Shown here one piece after another: positions 35,951-44,954 of a DNA stretch of 64,000 nucleotides. Position 1 is the first letter of the stretch; every line of letters begins with the position of its first letter. The position numbers and the translations under genes were made by a program. Below the pieces are notes generated by a model. It was not told the DNA's origin and did no database searches. It saw only the letters and a program-made list of their open reading frames with translations. The DNA is from Lewinellaceae bacterium (lineage in GTDB: Bacteria > Bacteroidota > Bacteroidia > Chitinophagales > Saprospiraceae): contig JACJYM010000007.1 of the NCBI GenBank assembly GCA_020636155.1, positions 62,001 to 126,000 of the forward strand, given 5' to 3'.

Positions 35951-37636
35951 ATGAAAAAAATACTACATATCATCTTAATATTAGGTAGCGCAGTACTACA
36001 AGGGCAGAAGTATCAGGACGTCGGGCAATTTACGCCACGTATCTATGTTGGAGGAATGGTAGAAAGCAATAATAATGAAAGGTTCGTATTGGGAGCCAAC
36101 CCCTTATATGAAACTTATTATAAGGAAGAGTTAATAGGTGATACTTTCAATGAAGATTATTCACAGATAATGGTGCTTAAATTGAATGAAAAGAACGAAC
36201 TTTTAGATTATGGTCAAATCATATGTACAACTAGAGGAGCAATTGAAATTGGGGGATCGAGCAATAATTTAGTAATTAATAATAGAAGAGAGATGTTTTT
36301 TGCAATTACAAGTTATAAAGACTCCTTGATATACAGAGGCGAATTACTCTCTTATGCACCGGATAGTTCCAGTAATCTGGGAGGCGTGATAGGCATGGAT
36401 TCTGACTTGAATATCATCTTCAAGAAATTTTTTCCACAGGATGTATTTGTCCAGTCAGTAGAGACATGGAATGATAGAGTGTATGTGATGGGAAATTTCA
36501 GAGGAGACTCCATTACGATGCATGGCGTGACCTTACATTATATGGATGAGTTTGCAAGTACAGGATTGGGTACCAATTATATCATGGTTTTTGACCAGCA
36601 TACAGGCGAGGTCTTGTTTAGCGATGTATTCGGCAATTCTTATGAATGTACTAGTTACAATTCCTCGATTAGTAAAAATGGAGACATAGCAATTAATTCG
36701 GCATGTTTAGGATATGTTCAAAAATTTCAAGACACCTCTATTGAGACATCAGGAGTTGGTTTAGGACAAAATGCAGTTTTATTTGTAATGGATAAAAACT
36801 TCAAAGTCAAGTATAGTTATGATGTGGCAAAATATTCAGCAAGGGGATATATAGGAAATTTTAACTACGACGATGAAGGCAACTTATATTGTGGTGTAGG
36901 TTCGTCTTATTATATGTCATTTAATGACGAAGAAGTGGTAGAGGGATTGCCTAATGCTGCATGGTTAGCAGGAGTTATAAAATTGGACGCTGAGGGTAAG
37001 ACTATCTGGTATAATATAACGGCATCATATGCATATACAAATTTTAGATCACTATTTTTAGTAAATAATGGAGTAATGTTTATCATGAGTGTTGAAAATA
37101 TACTTTATGGCCTGAATGGTAGCGAGATTATAGTGCCCAGTGAAAACTATGAAGTCTATCTCGGCAAGCTAGACAGCGATGGGAAGGAAGCGAGTTACCA
37201 AAAGTTTCTGAGATTCTATATAGAAAGCATGACAGGGGTAGAAGATGGTCGTAAAGTCTTGATGGTGGCAAGGATAAAGGATCCAGAATTTCACGAATAT
37301 ATACCTGAGCTTGACAAAACCCTTACGGACTATTATAATAAATTCATATTCGAGATAGATATAGACAGTTTGACGGATAGTAAAGACTTACAGTTGGCTG
37401 CAAATGAAGCATACAAGATATATCCCAATCCTGTAACAAAAAGTGGAGTGCTACACATACCGGAAGTAGAAGACCAGGATGTAAGATTGCTGGATATGAA
37501 TGGGGCAATGATATGTACACTGAGACTTAATAATGAAAGAATAAATATGGTAGATTATGATATAAATACGGGGATGTATATCCTAGAATTTAGAATAGAA
37601 GGACGGATCATAGGACAACGTATATGGATAGAATGA
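35951..37636 (+). CDS. T9SS cassette protein, copy A (intact)
   Basis: 561 residues. Signal peptide MKKILHIILILGSAVLQGQ, then variable block V1 (30-123), a constant block (124-179, DSLIYRGELLSYAPDSSSNL to WNDRVYV), variable block V2 (180-489), and a T9SS sorting domain (490-561, IYPNPVTKSGVLHIPEV to QRIWIE). V2 has propeller-like strand repeats (GDIAINSACLG, GNFNYDDEGNLYCG), suggesting a secreted binding protein. Its V1 is identical to that of copy B and its V2 nearly identical to that of copy E. Against E it carries two offsetting one-base indels (QKFLRF versus QKVSRF). The leader AGAAACAAACA before ATG is common to all copies. The function is unknown. Confidence 0.88.
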   Translation: MKKILHIILILGSAVLQGQKYQDVGQFTPRIYVGGMVESNNNERFVLGANPLYETYYKEELIGDTFNEDYSQIMVLKLNEKNELLDYGQIICTTRGAIEIGGSSNNLVINNRREMFFAITSYKDSLIYRGELLSYAPDSSSNLGGVIGMDSDLNIIFKKFFPQDVFVQSVETWNDRVYVMGNFRGDSITMHGVTLHYMDEFASTGLGTNYIMVFDQHTGEVLFSDVFGNSYECTSYNSSISKNGDIAINSACLGYVQKFQDTSIETSGVGLGQNAVLFVMDKNFKVKYSYDVAKYSARGYIGNFNYDDEGNLYCGVGSSYYMSFNDEEVVEGLPNAAWLAGVIKLDAEGKTIWYNITASYAYTNFRSLFLVNNGVMFIMSVENILYGLNGSEIIVPSENYEVYLGKLDSDGKEASYQKFLRFYIESMTGVEDGRKVLMVARIKDPEFHEYIPELDKTLTDYYNKFIFEIDIDSLTDSKDLQLAANEAYKIYPNPVTKSGVLHIPEVEDQDVRLLDMNGAMICTLRLNNERINMVDYDINTGMYILEFRIEGRIIGQRIWIE

Positions 37637-37725
37637 AACCTATCCCCCTCTGGAGGGGGTGCTCGAAGAGCGGGGGAGAAAAATCAGCTGTAATCCAGTA
37701 ATCCGCGACAATCCGCGATTCAGAC
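37637..37725. repeat. Fold-back repeat FR2 (right half)
   Basis: 89 bp beginning AACCTATCCCC immediately after the TGA of copy A. The left arm is absent. Confidence 0.9.
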
Positions 37726-37741
37726 AAAAAAGAAACAAACA

Positions 37742-39445
37742 ATGAAAAAAATACTACATATCATCTTAATATTAGGTAGCGCAGTACTACAAGGGCAGAA
37801 GTATCAGGACGTCGGGCAATTTACGCCACGTATCTATGTTGGAGGAATGGTAGAAAGCAATAATAATGAAAGGTTCGTATTGGGAGCCAACCCCTTATAT
37901 GAAACTTATTATAAGGAAGAGTTAATAGGTGATACTTTCAATGAAGATTATTCACAGATAATGGTGCTTAAATTGAATGAAAAGAACGAACTTTTAGATT
38001 ATGGTCAAATCATATGTACAACTAGAGGAGCAATTGAAATTGGGGGATCGAGCAATAATTTAGTAATTAATAATAGAAGAGAGATGTTTTTTGCAATTAC
38101 AAGTTATAAAGACTCCTTGATATACAGAGGCGAATTACTCTCTTATGCACCGGATAGTTCCAGTAATCTGGGAGGCGTGATAGGCATGGATTCTGACTTG
38201 AATATCATCTTCAAGAAATTTTTTCCACAGGATGTATTTGTCCAGTCAGTAGAGACATGGAATGATAGAGTGTATGTATTAGGATATTTTGGGGGTGACT
38301 CAGTAATGATGATAGTACGATTGTGACATTTACATTATATGGATGACTTTGCAAGTTCAGGATTTAGTTCCAATTATATCATGGTTTTTAACCAGCATAC
38401 AGGAGAAGTCTTGTTTAGCGATGTGTTTGGGGGCAATTCTTATGAATGCTGATAAGTTACAATTCCTCAGTCAGCAAAATGGGAGATATCGCTATTAAGT
38501 CGGCATGTCTTGGAAATATTCAAAAAGTTTCAAGATACTTATATTGAAACTTCGGGTGTAGGAGGACTCAATGGATCCGTTTTATTTTTGTAATGGATAA
38601 GGATTATAAAGTCAAGTATAGTTATGATGTGGCAAAACATTCATCTACAGGTATATAGGAAATTTCAACTACGACGATGAGGCAACTTATATTGTGGGTG
38701 TGGCTTTGTCTAAATTATATGTCATTTAATGACGAAGAGGTGGTGGAGAGGATTGCCTAATGCCGCAAGGTTGCCGGAGTTATAAAGCTCGACACTGAGG
38801 GAAAGACTATCTGGTATAATATAACGGCATCGTATGGATGGACAAGTTTTAGATCAGGCTATTTTTAGTAAATAATGGTGTAATGTTTATCATGAGTGTT
38901 GAAAATATACTTTATGGCCTGACGATAAAGCGAGATTATAGTTAGTATGAAAACTATGAAGTCTATCTAGGCAAGCTAGACAGCGATGGGAAGGAAAAGG
39001 AGTTATTTAAAAAGTCTCGAAGGATATATAGAAAGCATGACAGGATACAGAGGATGGTCGTAAAGTCTTGATGACAGCAAGGATAAAGGATCCTGAATAT
39101 CACGAATATATACCTGAGCTAGACAAAACCATTTACGGACTATTATAATAAGTTCATATTTGAGATAGACATAGACAGTTTGAGATATAAAGACTTGCAG
39201 ATGTCTGATAAGGAAAATTTATAAAATATATCCCAATCCTGTAGCTAAAAAGTGGAGTGCTACATATACCGGAAGTAGAAGACCAAGAAGTGAGATTACT
39301 GGATATGAATGGGGCAATGATAGGCACACTTAGGCTTAATAATGAAAGGATAAATATGGCAGATTATGATATAAATGCAGGGATGTATATCCTAGAATTT
39401 AGAATAGAAGGACGGATCATAGGACAACGTATATGGATAGAATGA
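37742..39445 (+). pseudogene. T9SS cassette protein, copy B (mosaic, broken)
   Basis: The first ~535 nt equal copy A (signal peptide, V1 and constant block). At about 38277 the sequence switches to the copy C type (YVLGYFGGDSVM) for roughly 50 nt. Near 38330 it switches again to the A/D/E-type V2. The frame stops at 38326 (194 residues). From there to 39445 the sequence follows copy D closely, with a scatter of one- or two-base insertions and deletions and a few substitutions (one patch again resembles C, GGACTCAATGGATCC). The final 62 codons, including the sorting domain, are in frame from 39257. It could be a silent donor cassette or a mis-assembled or unpolished copy. Confidence 0.85.
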
Positions 39446-39533
39446 AACCTATCCCCCTCTGGAGGGGGTGCTCGGAGAGCGGGGGAGGACAATCAGTGTA
39501 ATCCAGTAATCCGCGACAATCCACGATTCAGAC
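39446..39533. repeat. Fold-back repeat FR3 (right half)
   Basis: Directly abuts the TGA of copy B and ends ACGATTCAGAC. The 5-bp spacer AATAT separates it from FR4. Confidence 0.88.
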
Positions 39534-39538
39534 AATAT

Positions 39539-39669
39539 TCAGAATCACAGATTAATAGGATTGCACGGATTACGCAGAAACAGCTATCCCCCACAGGAGG
39601 GGGTGCTCGGAGAGCGGGGGAGGAAAAATCAGTGCAATCCAGTAATCCGCGACAATCCGCGATTCAGAC
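39539..39669. repeat. Fold-back repeat FR4 (full)
   Basis: Starts TCAGAATCACAGATTAATAGG. The central hairpin differs (CCCCCACAGGAGGGGG) but pairing is kept, a compensated-looking change. The following 39670-39757 is AT-rich and holds only a 21-codon ORF. Confidence 0.88.
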
Positions 39670-39709
39670 AAGAGATGCCCCGATTACCGATGATTAAAAA
39701 AAACGATAA

Positions 39710-39775
39710 ATGAATAAAAACAAAAAGGATAAAGTAAGCATAGTTGATGATAATAATGTCAGAATCACAGATTAG
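39710..39775 (+). other. 21-codon ORF running into a fold-back repeat
   Basis: ATG at 39710 reads MNKNKKDKVSIVDDNN and then VRITD from the left arm of FR5, ending at a TAG inside the repeat. It may be the leftover 5' end of a gene once inserted between repeats, or chance. No ribosome-binding signal is seen. Confidence 0.2.
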
Positions 39776-39879
39776 AAGGATTACACAGAAACACCTATCC
39801 CCCTCTGGAGGGGGTGCTCGGAGAGCGGGGGAGGAAAATCAGTGCAATCCATTAATCCGCGACAATCTGCGATTCAGAC
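39758..39879. repeat. Fold-back repeat FR5 (full, 10 bp shorter)
   Basis: The left arm lacks the CGGATGACAC step (GGATTACACAGAAACACC). The right arm has AATCTGCGATTCAGAC. It forms the upstream border of the GxxExxY gene. Confidence 0.9.
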
Positions 39880-39894
39880 AAAAAGTGGATAAAT

Positions 39895-40281
39895 ATGGAT
39901 GAACTAAAACATAAAGAAATTACAGAAAAAATAATAGGAGCAGCTTATGAAGTTCATAAATTTTTGGGCAATGGATTTCAAGAGTTGATATATCAGAGAG
40001 CATTGGCATACGAGTTTGGCAATAAAGGATTAGAGTACAAGAGAGAGATTGAGCAGCAGATATATTATAAAGAATTGGCAGCTCCCATTGGCACGAGGAG
40101 AGCAGATTTTGTAGTAGAAGAAAAAGTGTTGGTAGAGATAAAAGCGATTAAGGAATTAGAAGATGTACATAAAGCTCAAATACTAAATTACTTAAGAGCT
40201 TACAAGTTAGAAATTGGCTTATTGATAAATTTTGGAAGTAAATCATTAGAATTTAAACGATTTGTATTAAAAAAGAAATGA
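39895..40281 (+). CDS. GxxExxY protein (PD-(D/E)XK nuclease-like)
   Basis: 128 residues. The name-giving motif is G27-F-Q-E30-L-I-Y33. The nuclease-like core is D71 (RRADFVVEEK) with E81-I-K83, spaced as in PD-(D/E)XK folds. Such proteins occur in many copies in Bacteroidota and other genomes; their role is unsettled. The gene is bounded by a fold-back repeat on each side: FR5 ends 15 bp before the ATG and FR6 begins 1 bp after the TGA. A decayed relative lies at 42491-42880 in the same context. There is no signal peptide, so it should act on intracellular nucleic acid. Confidence 0.9.
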   Translation: MDELKHKEITEKIIGAAYEVHKFLGNGFQELIYQRALAYEFGNKGLEYKREIEQQIYYKELAAPIGTRRADFVVEEKVLVEIKAIKELEDVHKAQILNYLRAYKLEIGLLINFGSKSLEFKRFVLKKK

Positions 40282-40282
40282 A

Positions 40283-40414
40283 GTCAGAATCACAGATTAA
40301 AAGGATTACACGGATGACACAGAAACACATATCCCTCTCTGGAGGGGGTGCTCGGAGAGCGGGGGAGGAAAAATCAGTGCAATCCAGTAATCCGTGTCAA
40401 TCCGCGATTCAGAC
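40283..40414. repeat. Fold-back repeat FR6 (full)
   Basis: Begins one base after the GxxExxY stop. The right arm reads AATCCGTGTCAATCCGCG, which pairs better with the left arm's ACACGGAT than the CGCGACAA form does. Spacer AATAT follows. Confidence 0.92.
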
Positions 40415-40419
40415 AATAT

Positions 40420-40550
40420 TCAGAATCACAGATTAAAAGGATTACACAGATGACGCAGAAACACCTATCCCCCTCTGGAGGGGGTGCTCGAAGAGCGGGG
40501 GAGGAAAAATCAGCGTAATCCATTAATCCGCGACAATCCGCGATTCAGAC
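40420..40550. repeat. Fold-back repeat FR7 (full)
   Basis: Its right end is 16 bp before the ATG of copy C. The FR6-FR7 pair fills the whole gap between the GxxExxY gene and copy C. Confidence 0.92.
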
Positions 40551-40566
40551 AAAAAAGAAACAAACA

Positions 40567-42252
40567 ATGAAAAAAATACTACATATCATCTTAATATTAG
40601 GTAGCGCAGTGCTACAAGGGCAGAAGTATCAGGACGTCGGGCAATTTACGCCAAGCTATCCCACAGATGGGCTGATTGAAGCAAGTAATGGTGATAGATA
40701 CATAATAGGAGATCCAGGAAATGTAGTTAAGAACTATAATGGAGTACAATTGGGTGTTCAGTTGCCAGAAAATCAAAGGCATTTTTTAGTTGTAAAACTT
40801 GATAGAGATAATGAATTACTTAATTATGCTCAGATTATTAATCGAGGTAAGTCTGCTCTTTTAGGAGGAGGTAGTAGTAATTGCCTAGCGATTACTGAAA
40901 ATGATGAAATATTCTTCCCCATCTCTCAGTACACAGACTCCTTGATATACAGAGGCGAATTACTCTCTTATGCACCGGATAGTTCCAGTAATCTGGGAGG
41001 CGTGATAGGCATGGATTCTGACTTGAATATCATCTTCAAGAAATTTTTTCCACAGGATGTATTTGTTCAGTCAGTAGAGACATGGAATGATAGAGTGTAT
41101 GTATTAGGATATTTTGGTGGTGACTCAGTAATGATAGATAGTACGATTATACATTCGTTAAAACCAAAGACTAATCAAGTTCAATTTAGTTCCTTTTTGG
41201 CAGTTTTTAATAAAAATACTGGAGAAGTTGAGTTTACTAAGTGTTTTGGAGGTGATTATTATAATAGTGCTGATAGAGTGATAGACATATCCACGGATGG
41301 TCGATTAGCAATATATAATAGATCTTCACATAGTACCCAAACCTGGGGAAATGACACACTATATAATTATTACGCGGGACTCAATGGATCACCGGGTATT
41401 TTTGTAATAGATAGTAATTATGTGTTGCAGTACACCTACACAATGGGAAGTTATACATTTAATGCCGGAGTGACAGAAATCAAGTTTGATGGTGATGATA
41501 TGATACTATCTGGTCTCGTACTATTTAAGTTAAACCTAAACGATGATGGAATAGAACATTTTCAGGACTCATTAAATGAAGTAGGATTTATTATTTCAGT
41601 AGATATTAATGGAAATACAAATTGGTATAATTATTTGTTGAGTAATGGTAATACCGCTGGTGATGCAAGTATTGGTCGCTTTCAAATATTGAACAAAGAG
41701 AATTATATGTCTTTGTTAAGACCGAGTACGGCAACATTGTATAACAAAGAGAGAAACATTGTATGTAATCAAGATGCATATTGGTTGTGGAATTACAATC
41801 ATAAGACTGAAAGCCAATCTTTTAATCAACTAGGAAGAATAGAACCGCAATTGATGATACCTATTGGGAATAATAAACTATTAATGACAGCAGGAGTAGA
41901 TGCGGGTAAGTCAGGGGAATATATACAGGAACTAGACAGAACATTGACAAATCCTTATAATAAGTTCCTAATAATATTGGATTTGGATAGCTTGAGCTAT
42001 ATAGATAATCCAAATAAAATTAATACGATTAAAATATATCCCAATCCTGTAACAAAAAGTGGAGTGCTACATATACCGGAAGTAGAAAACCAAGAAGTGA
42101 GATTACTGGATATGAATGGGGCAATGATAGGCACACTTAGGCTTAATAATGAAAGGATAAATATGGCAGATTATGATATAAATGCAGGGATGTATATCCT
42201 AGAATTTAGAATAGAAGGACGGATCATAGGACAACGTATATGGATAGAATGA
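40567..42252 (+). CDS. T9SS cassette protein, copy C (intact, most divergent)
   Basis: 561 residues, exactly the length of copies A and E although both variable blocks differ. The signal peptide and first 29 residues are identical to A. V1 is unique (SYPTDGLIEASNGDRYIIGD). The constant block matches. V2 is a different sequence (LGYFGGDSVMIDSTIIHSL to NPYNKFLIILDLDSL) but keeps alignable landmarks: FNKNTGEVEFTKCFGG against FDQHTGEVLFSDVFGN, and YIQELDRTLTNPYNKF against YIPELDKTLTDYYNKF. The T9SS domain again matches. The length conservation and shared landmarks suggest one fold with a changed surface. Confidence 0.88.
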   Translation: MKKILHIILILGSAVLQGQKYQDVGQFTPSYPTDGLIEASNGDRYIIGDPGNVVKNYNGVQLGVQLPENQRHFLVVKLDRDNELLNYAQIINRGKSALLGGGSSNCLAITENDEIFFPISQYTDSLIYRGELLSYAPDSSSNLGGVIGMDSDLNIIFKKFFPQDVFVQSVETWNDRVYVLGYFGGDSVMIDSTIIHSLKPKTNQVQFSSFLAVFNKNTGEVEFTKCFGGDYYNSADRVIDISTDGRLAIYNRSSHSTQTWGNDTLYNYYAGLNGSPGIFVIDSNYVLQYTYTMGSYTFNAGVTEIKFDGDDMILSGLVLFKLNLNDDGIEHFQDSLNEVGFIISVDINGNTNWYNYLLSNGNTAGDASIGRFQILNKENYMSLLRPSTATLYNKERNIVCNQDAYWLWNYNHKTESQSFNQLGRIEPQLMIPIGNNKLLMTAGVDAGKSGEYIQELDRTLTNPYNKFLIILDLDSLSYIDNPNKINTIKIYPNPVTKSGVLHIPEVENQEVRLLDMNGAMIGTLRLNNERINMADYDINAGMYILEFRIEGRIIGQRIWIE

Positions 42253-42340
42253 AACCTATCTCTCTCTGGAGGGGGTGCTCGGAGAGCGGGGGAGGACAAT
42301 CAGTGTAATCCAGTAATCCGCGACAATCCGCGATTCAGAC
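42253..42340. repeat. Fold-back repeat FR8 (right half)
   Basis: Abuts the TGA of copy C. The central hairpin has drifted to CTCTCTCTGGAGGGGG. Spacer AATAT follows. Confidence 0.88.
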
Positions 42341-42345
42341 AATAT

Positions 42346-42475
42346 TCAGAATCACAGATTAAAAGGATGACACGGATGACACAGATGGTCCTATCCCCTC
42401 TGATGGTAGGTGCTCGGAGAGCCGGGGAGGAAAATCAGCGTAATCCATTAATCCGCGACAATCCGCGATTCAGAC
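42346..42475. repeat. Fold-back repeat FR9 (full, most diverged)
   Basis: The centre reads CCCCTCTGATGGTAGGTGCTC and AGAGCCGGGGAGG, and the left arm AAAAGGATGACACGGATG. It ends 15 bp before the decayed GxxExxY copy. Confidence 0.85.
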
Positions 42476-42490
42476 ATTAAGTAATAAAAT

Positions 42491-42880
42491 ATGGATGAAC
42501 TAAAACATAAAGATATTACAGAAAAATAATAGGATCAACTTATGAAGTTAAGGAAATTTTTAAGCAATATATTTCAAGAGTTGTATATATCAGAGAGCAT
42601 TGGCATACGAGTTTGGCAATAGGGATTAAGTACAAGAAGAGGAGATTGAGCAGCAAATATATGGCGCAAAGAATTGATAGAACCTATTAACAATGAAAGC
42701 AGATTTTGTAGTAGATAGAAAAAAGTATTGGTAGAGATAAAAGCGATTAAAATTAGAAGAAGTACATAAAGTTCAAATACTATGGATTACTTGAGAGCCT
42801 ACAAGATAGAAATTGGTTTATTGATAAATTTTGGAAGTAAATCATTAGAATTTAAACGATTTGTATTAAAAAAGAAATAA
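42491..42880 (+). pseudogene. Decayed GxxExxY gene
   Basis: Starts ATGGATGAACTAAAACATAA exactly as the intact copy, then loses the frame at GAAAAATAATAGG (missing A). Further single-base indels and substitutions follow (for example GGCAATAGGGATTAAG). The 3' end (TTTAAACGATTTGTATT onward) is the same again, ending in TAA. Its length is close to the intact 387 bp, so decay is by small indels, not by large deletion. Confidence 0.88.
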
Positions 42881-42881
42881 A

Positions 42882-43011
42882 GTCAGAATCACAGATTAAA
42901 AGGATTACACGGATGACACAGAAACACCTATCCCCCTCTGGAGGGGTGCTCGAAAAGCGGGGAGGAAAAATCAGCGTAATCCATTAATCCGCGACAATCC
43001 GCGATTCAGAC
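42882..43011. repeat. Fold-back repeat FR10 (full)
   Basis: Begins one base after the decayed GxxExxY stop, as FR6 does after the intact one. It lacks single G residues in the GC-rich centre (GGAGGGGTGCTCGAAAAGCG). It ends 15 bp before copy D. Confidence 0.88.
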
Positions 43012-43026
43012 AAAAAGAAACAAACA

Positions 43027-44714
43027 ATGAAAAAAATACTACATATCATCTTAATATTAAGTAGCGCAGTACTATATGGGCAGAAGTATCAGGACGTCGG
43101 GCAATTTACGCCAAGAATATCCCAGCAGGATTAGTCGAAAATGGAAGCAAAGAGCGGTTTATGTTAGGGGAGGAATCCACTTTGTAGAAACTTATTATAA
43201 TGGAGAGCCGCTGGGTGATTCAGTTGCAAGAAATTATTCACAGATTATGAGTTGTAAAATTCAATGAAAATAACGAACTTTTGGATTTTGAACAGATAAT
43301 AGATACCGGTTATAGTTTTGGTTTAGGGGCTCAATATTCTAATAATTTAGTGATCAATGATAAAAGCGAAATATTCTTCCCCATCTCACAGTACACGGAC
43401 TCCTTGCTATACAGAGGCGAATTACTCTCTTATGCACCGGACAGTTCCAGTAATCTGGGAGGCGTGATAGGCATGGATTCTGACTTGAATATCATCTTCA
43501 AGAAATTTTTTCCACAAGATGTATTTGTTCAGTCCGTAGCGACATGGAATGATAGAGTGTATGTGATGGGAAATTTCAGAGGAGACTCCATTACGATGCA
43601 TGGCGTGACCTTACATTATATGGATGAGTTTGCAAGTACAGGCTTGGGTACCAATTATATCATGGTTTTTGACCAGCATACAGGCGAGGTCTTGTTTAGC
43701 GATGTGTTTGGCAATTCTTATGAATGTATCAGTTACAATTCCTCCATCAGCAAAAATGGAGATATCGCTATTAAGTCGGCATGTCTTGGAAACATTCAAA
43801 AGTTTCAAGATACTTATATTGAAACTTCGGGTGTAGGATTAGGCCCTGTATCCGTTTTATTTGTAATGGATAAGGATTATAAAGTCAAGTATAGTTATGA
43901 TGTGGCAAAATATTCATCTACAGGGTATATAGGAAATTTCAACTACGACGATGAAGGCAACTTATATTGTGGTGTGGCTTCGTCTTATTATATGTCATTT
44001 AATGACGAAGAGGTGGTGGAGGGATTGCCTAATGCCGCATGGTTAGCCGGAGTTATAAAGCTCGACACTGAGGGAAAGACTATCTGGTATAATATAACGG
44101 CATCGTATGGATGGACAAGTTTTAGATCACTATTTTTAGTAAATAATGGTGTAATGTTTATCATGAGTGTTGAAAATATACTTTATGGCCTGAATGGTAG
44201 CGAGATTATAGTGCCCAGTGAAAACTATGAAGTCTATCTAGGCAAGCTAGACAGCGATGGGAAGGAAGCGAGTTACCAAAAAGTCTCGAGATTCTATATA
44301 GAAAGCATGACAGGGGTAGAGGATGGTCGTAAAGTCTTGATGGTGGCAAGGATAAAGGATCCTGAATATCACGAATATATACCTGAGCTAGACAAAACCC
44401 TTACGGACTATTATAATAAGTTCATATTTGAGATAGACATAGACAGTTTGACAGATAGCAAAGACTTGCAGATGTCTGATAAGGAAATTTATAAGATATA
44501 TCCCAATCCTGTAGCAAAAAGTGGAGTGCTACATATACCGGAAGTAGAAGACCAAGAAGTGAGATTACTGGATATGAATGGAGCAATGATATGTATACTG
44601 AGACTTAATAATGAAAGAATAAATATGGCAGATTATGATATAAATGCAGGGATGTATATCCTAGAATTTAGAATAGAAGGACGGATCATAGGACAACGTA
44701 TATGGATAGAATGA
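43027..44714 (+). pseudogene. T9SS cassette protein, copy D (5' frameshifts)
   Basis: ATG at 43027 encodes MKKILHIILILSSAVLYGQ and continues to QFTPRIS. A missing base near 43117 then throws the frame to a TAG. Reading across frames gives PAGLVENGSKERF, ETYYNGEPLGDSVARNYSQI, then KFNENNELLDFEQII, so at least three small indels lie in V1. From 43281 the frame is open for 477 residues: the rest of V1 like copy E, the constant block, an A/E-type V2 and an intact T9SS domain. Without the signal peptide the long fragment would not be exported. Correction of the indels would restore a 561-residue-type protein. Confidence 0.85.
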
Positions 44715-44802
44715 AACCTATCCCCCTCTGGAGGGGGTGCTCGGAGAGCGGGGGAGGAAAATCAGTGCAATCCAGTAATCCGTGTCAATCCGCGATTCAG
44801 AC
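44715..44802. repeat. Fold-back repeat FR11 (right half)
   Basis: Abuts the TGA of copy D. The right arm is of the AATCCGTGTCAATCC type. Spacer AATAT follows. Confidence 0.9.
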
Positions 44803-44807
44803 AATAT

Positions 44808-44938
44808 TCAGAATCACAGATTAAAAGGATTACACGGATGACACAGAAACACCTATCCCTCTCTGGAGGGGGTGCTCGGAGAGCGGGGGAGGAAAAATCA
44901 GCTTAATCCAGTAATCCGTGTCAATCCGCAATTCAGAC
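44808..44938. repeat. Fold-back repeat FR12 (full)
   Basis: Right arm ends AATCCGCAATTCAGAC; 16 bp before copy E. Confidence 0.92.
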
Positions 44939-44954
44939 AAAAAAGAAACAAACA

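Noticed and set aside
37637..37675. GC-rich hairpin of the fold-back repeat as a rho-independent terminator of each cassette
   Set aside because: CCCCCTC/GAGGGGG pairs well but is followed by TGCTCG, with no U-run on either strand.
43076..43267. 63-codon ORF MGRSIRTSG inside copy D
   Set aside because: It is the wrong-frame reading of the frameshifted V1 block of copy D, not a separate gene.
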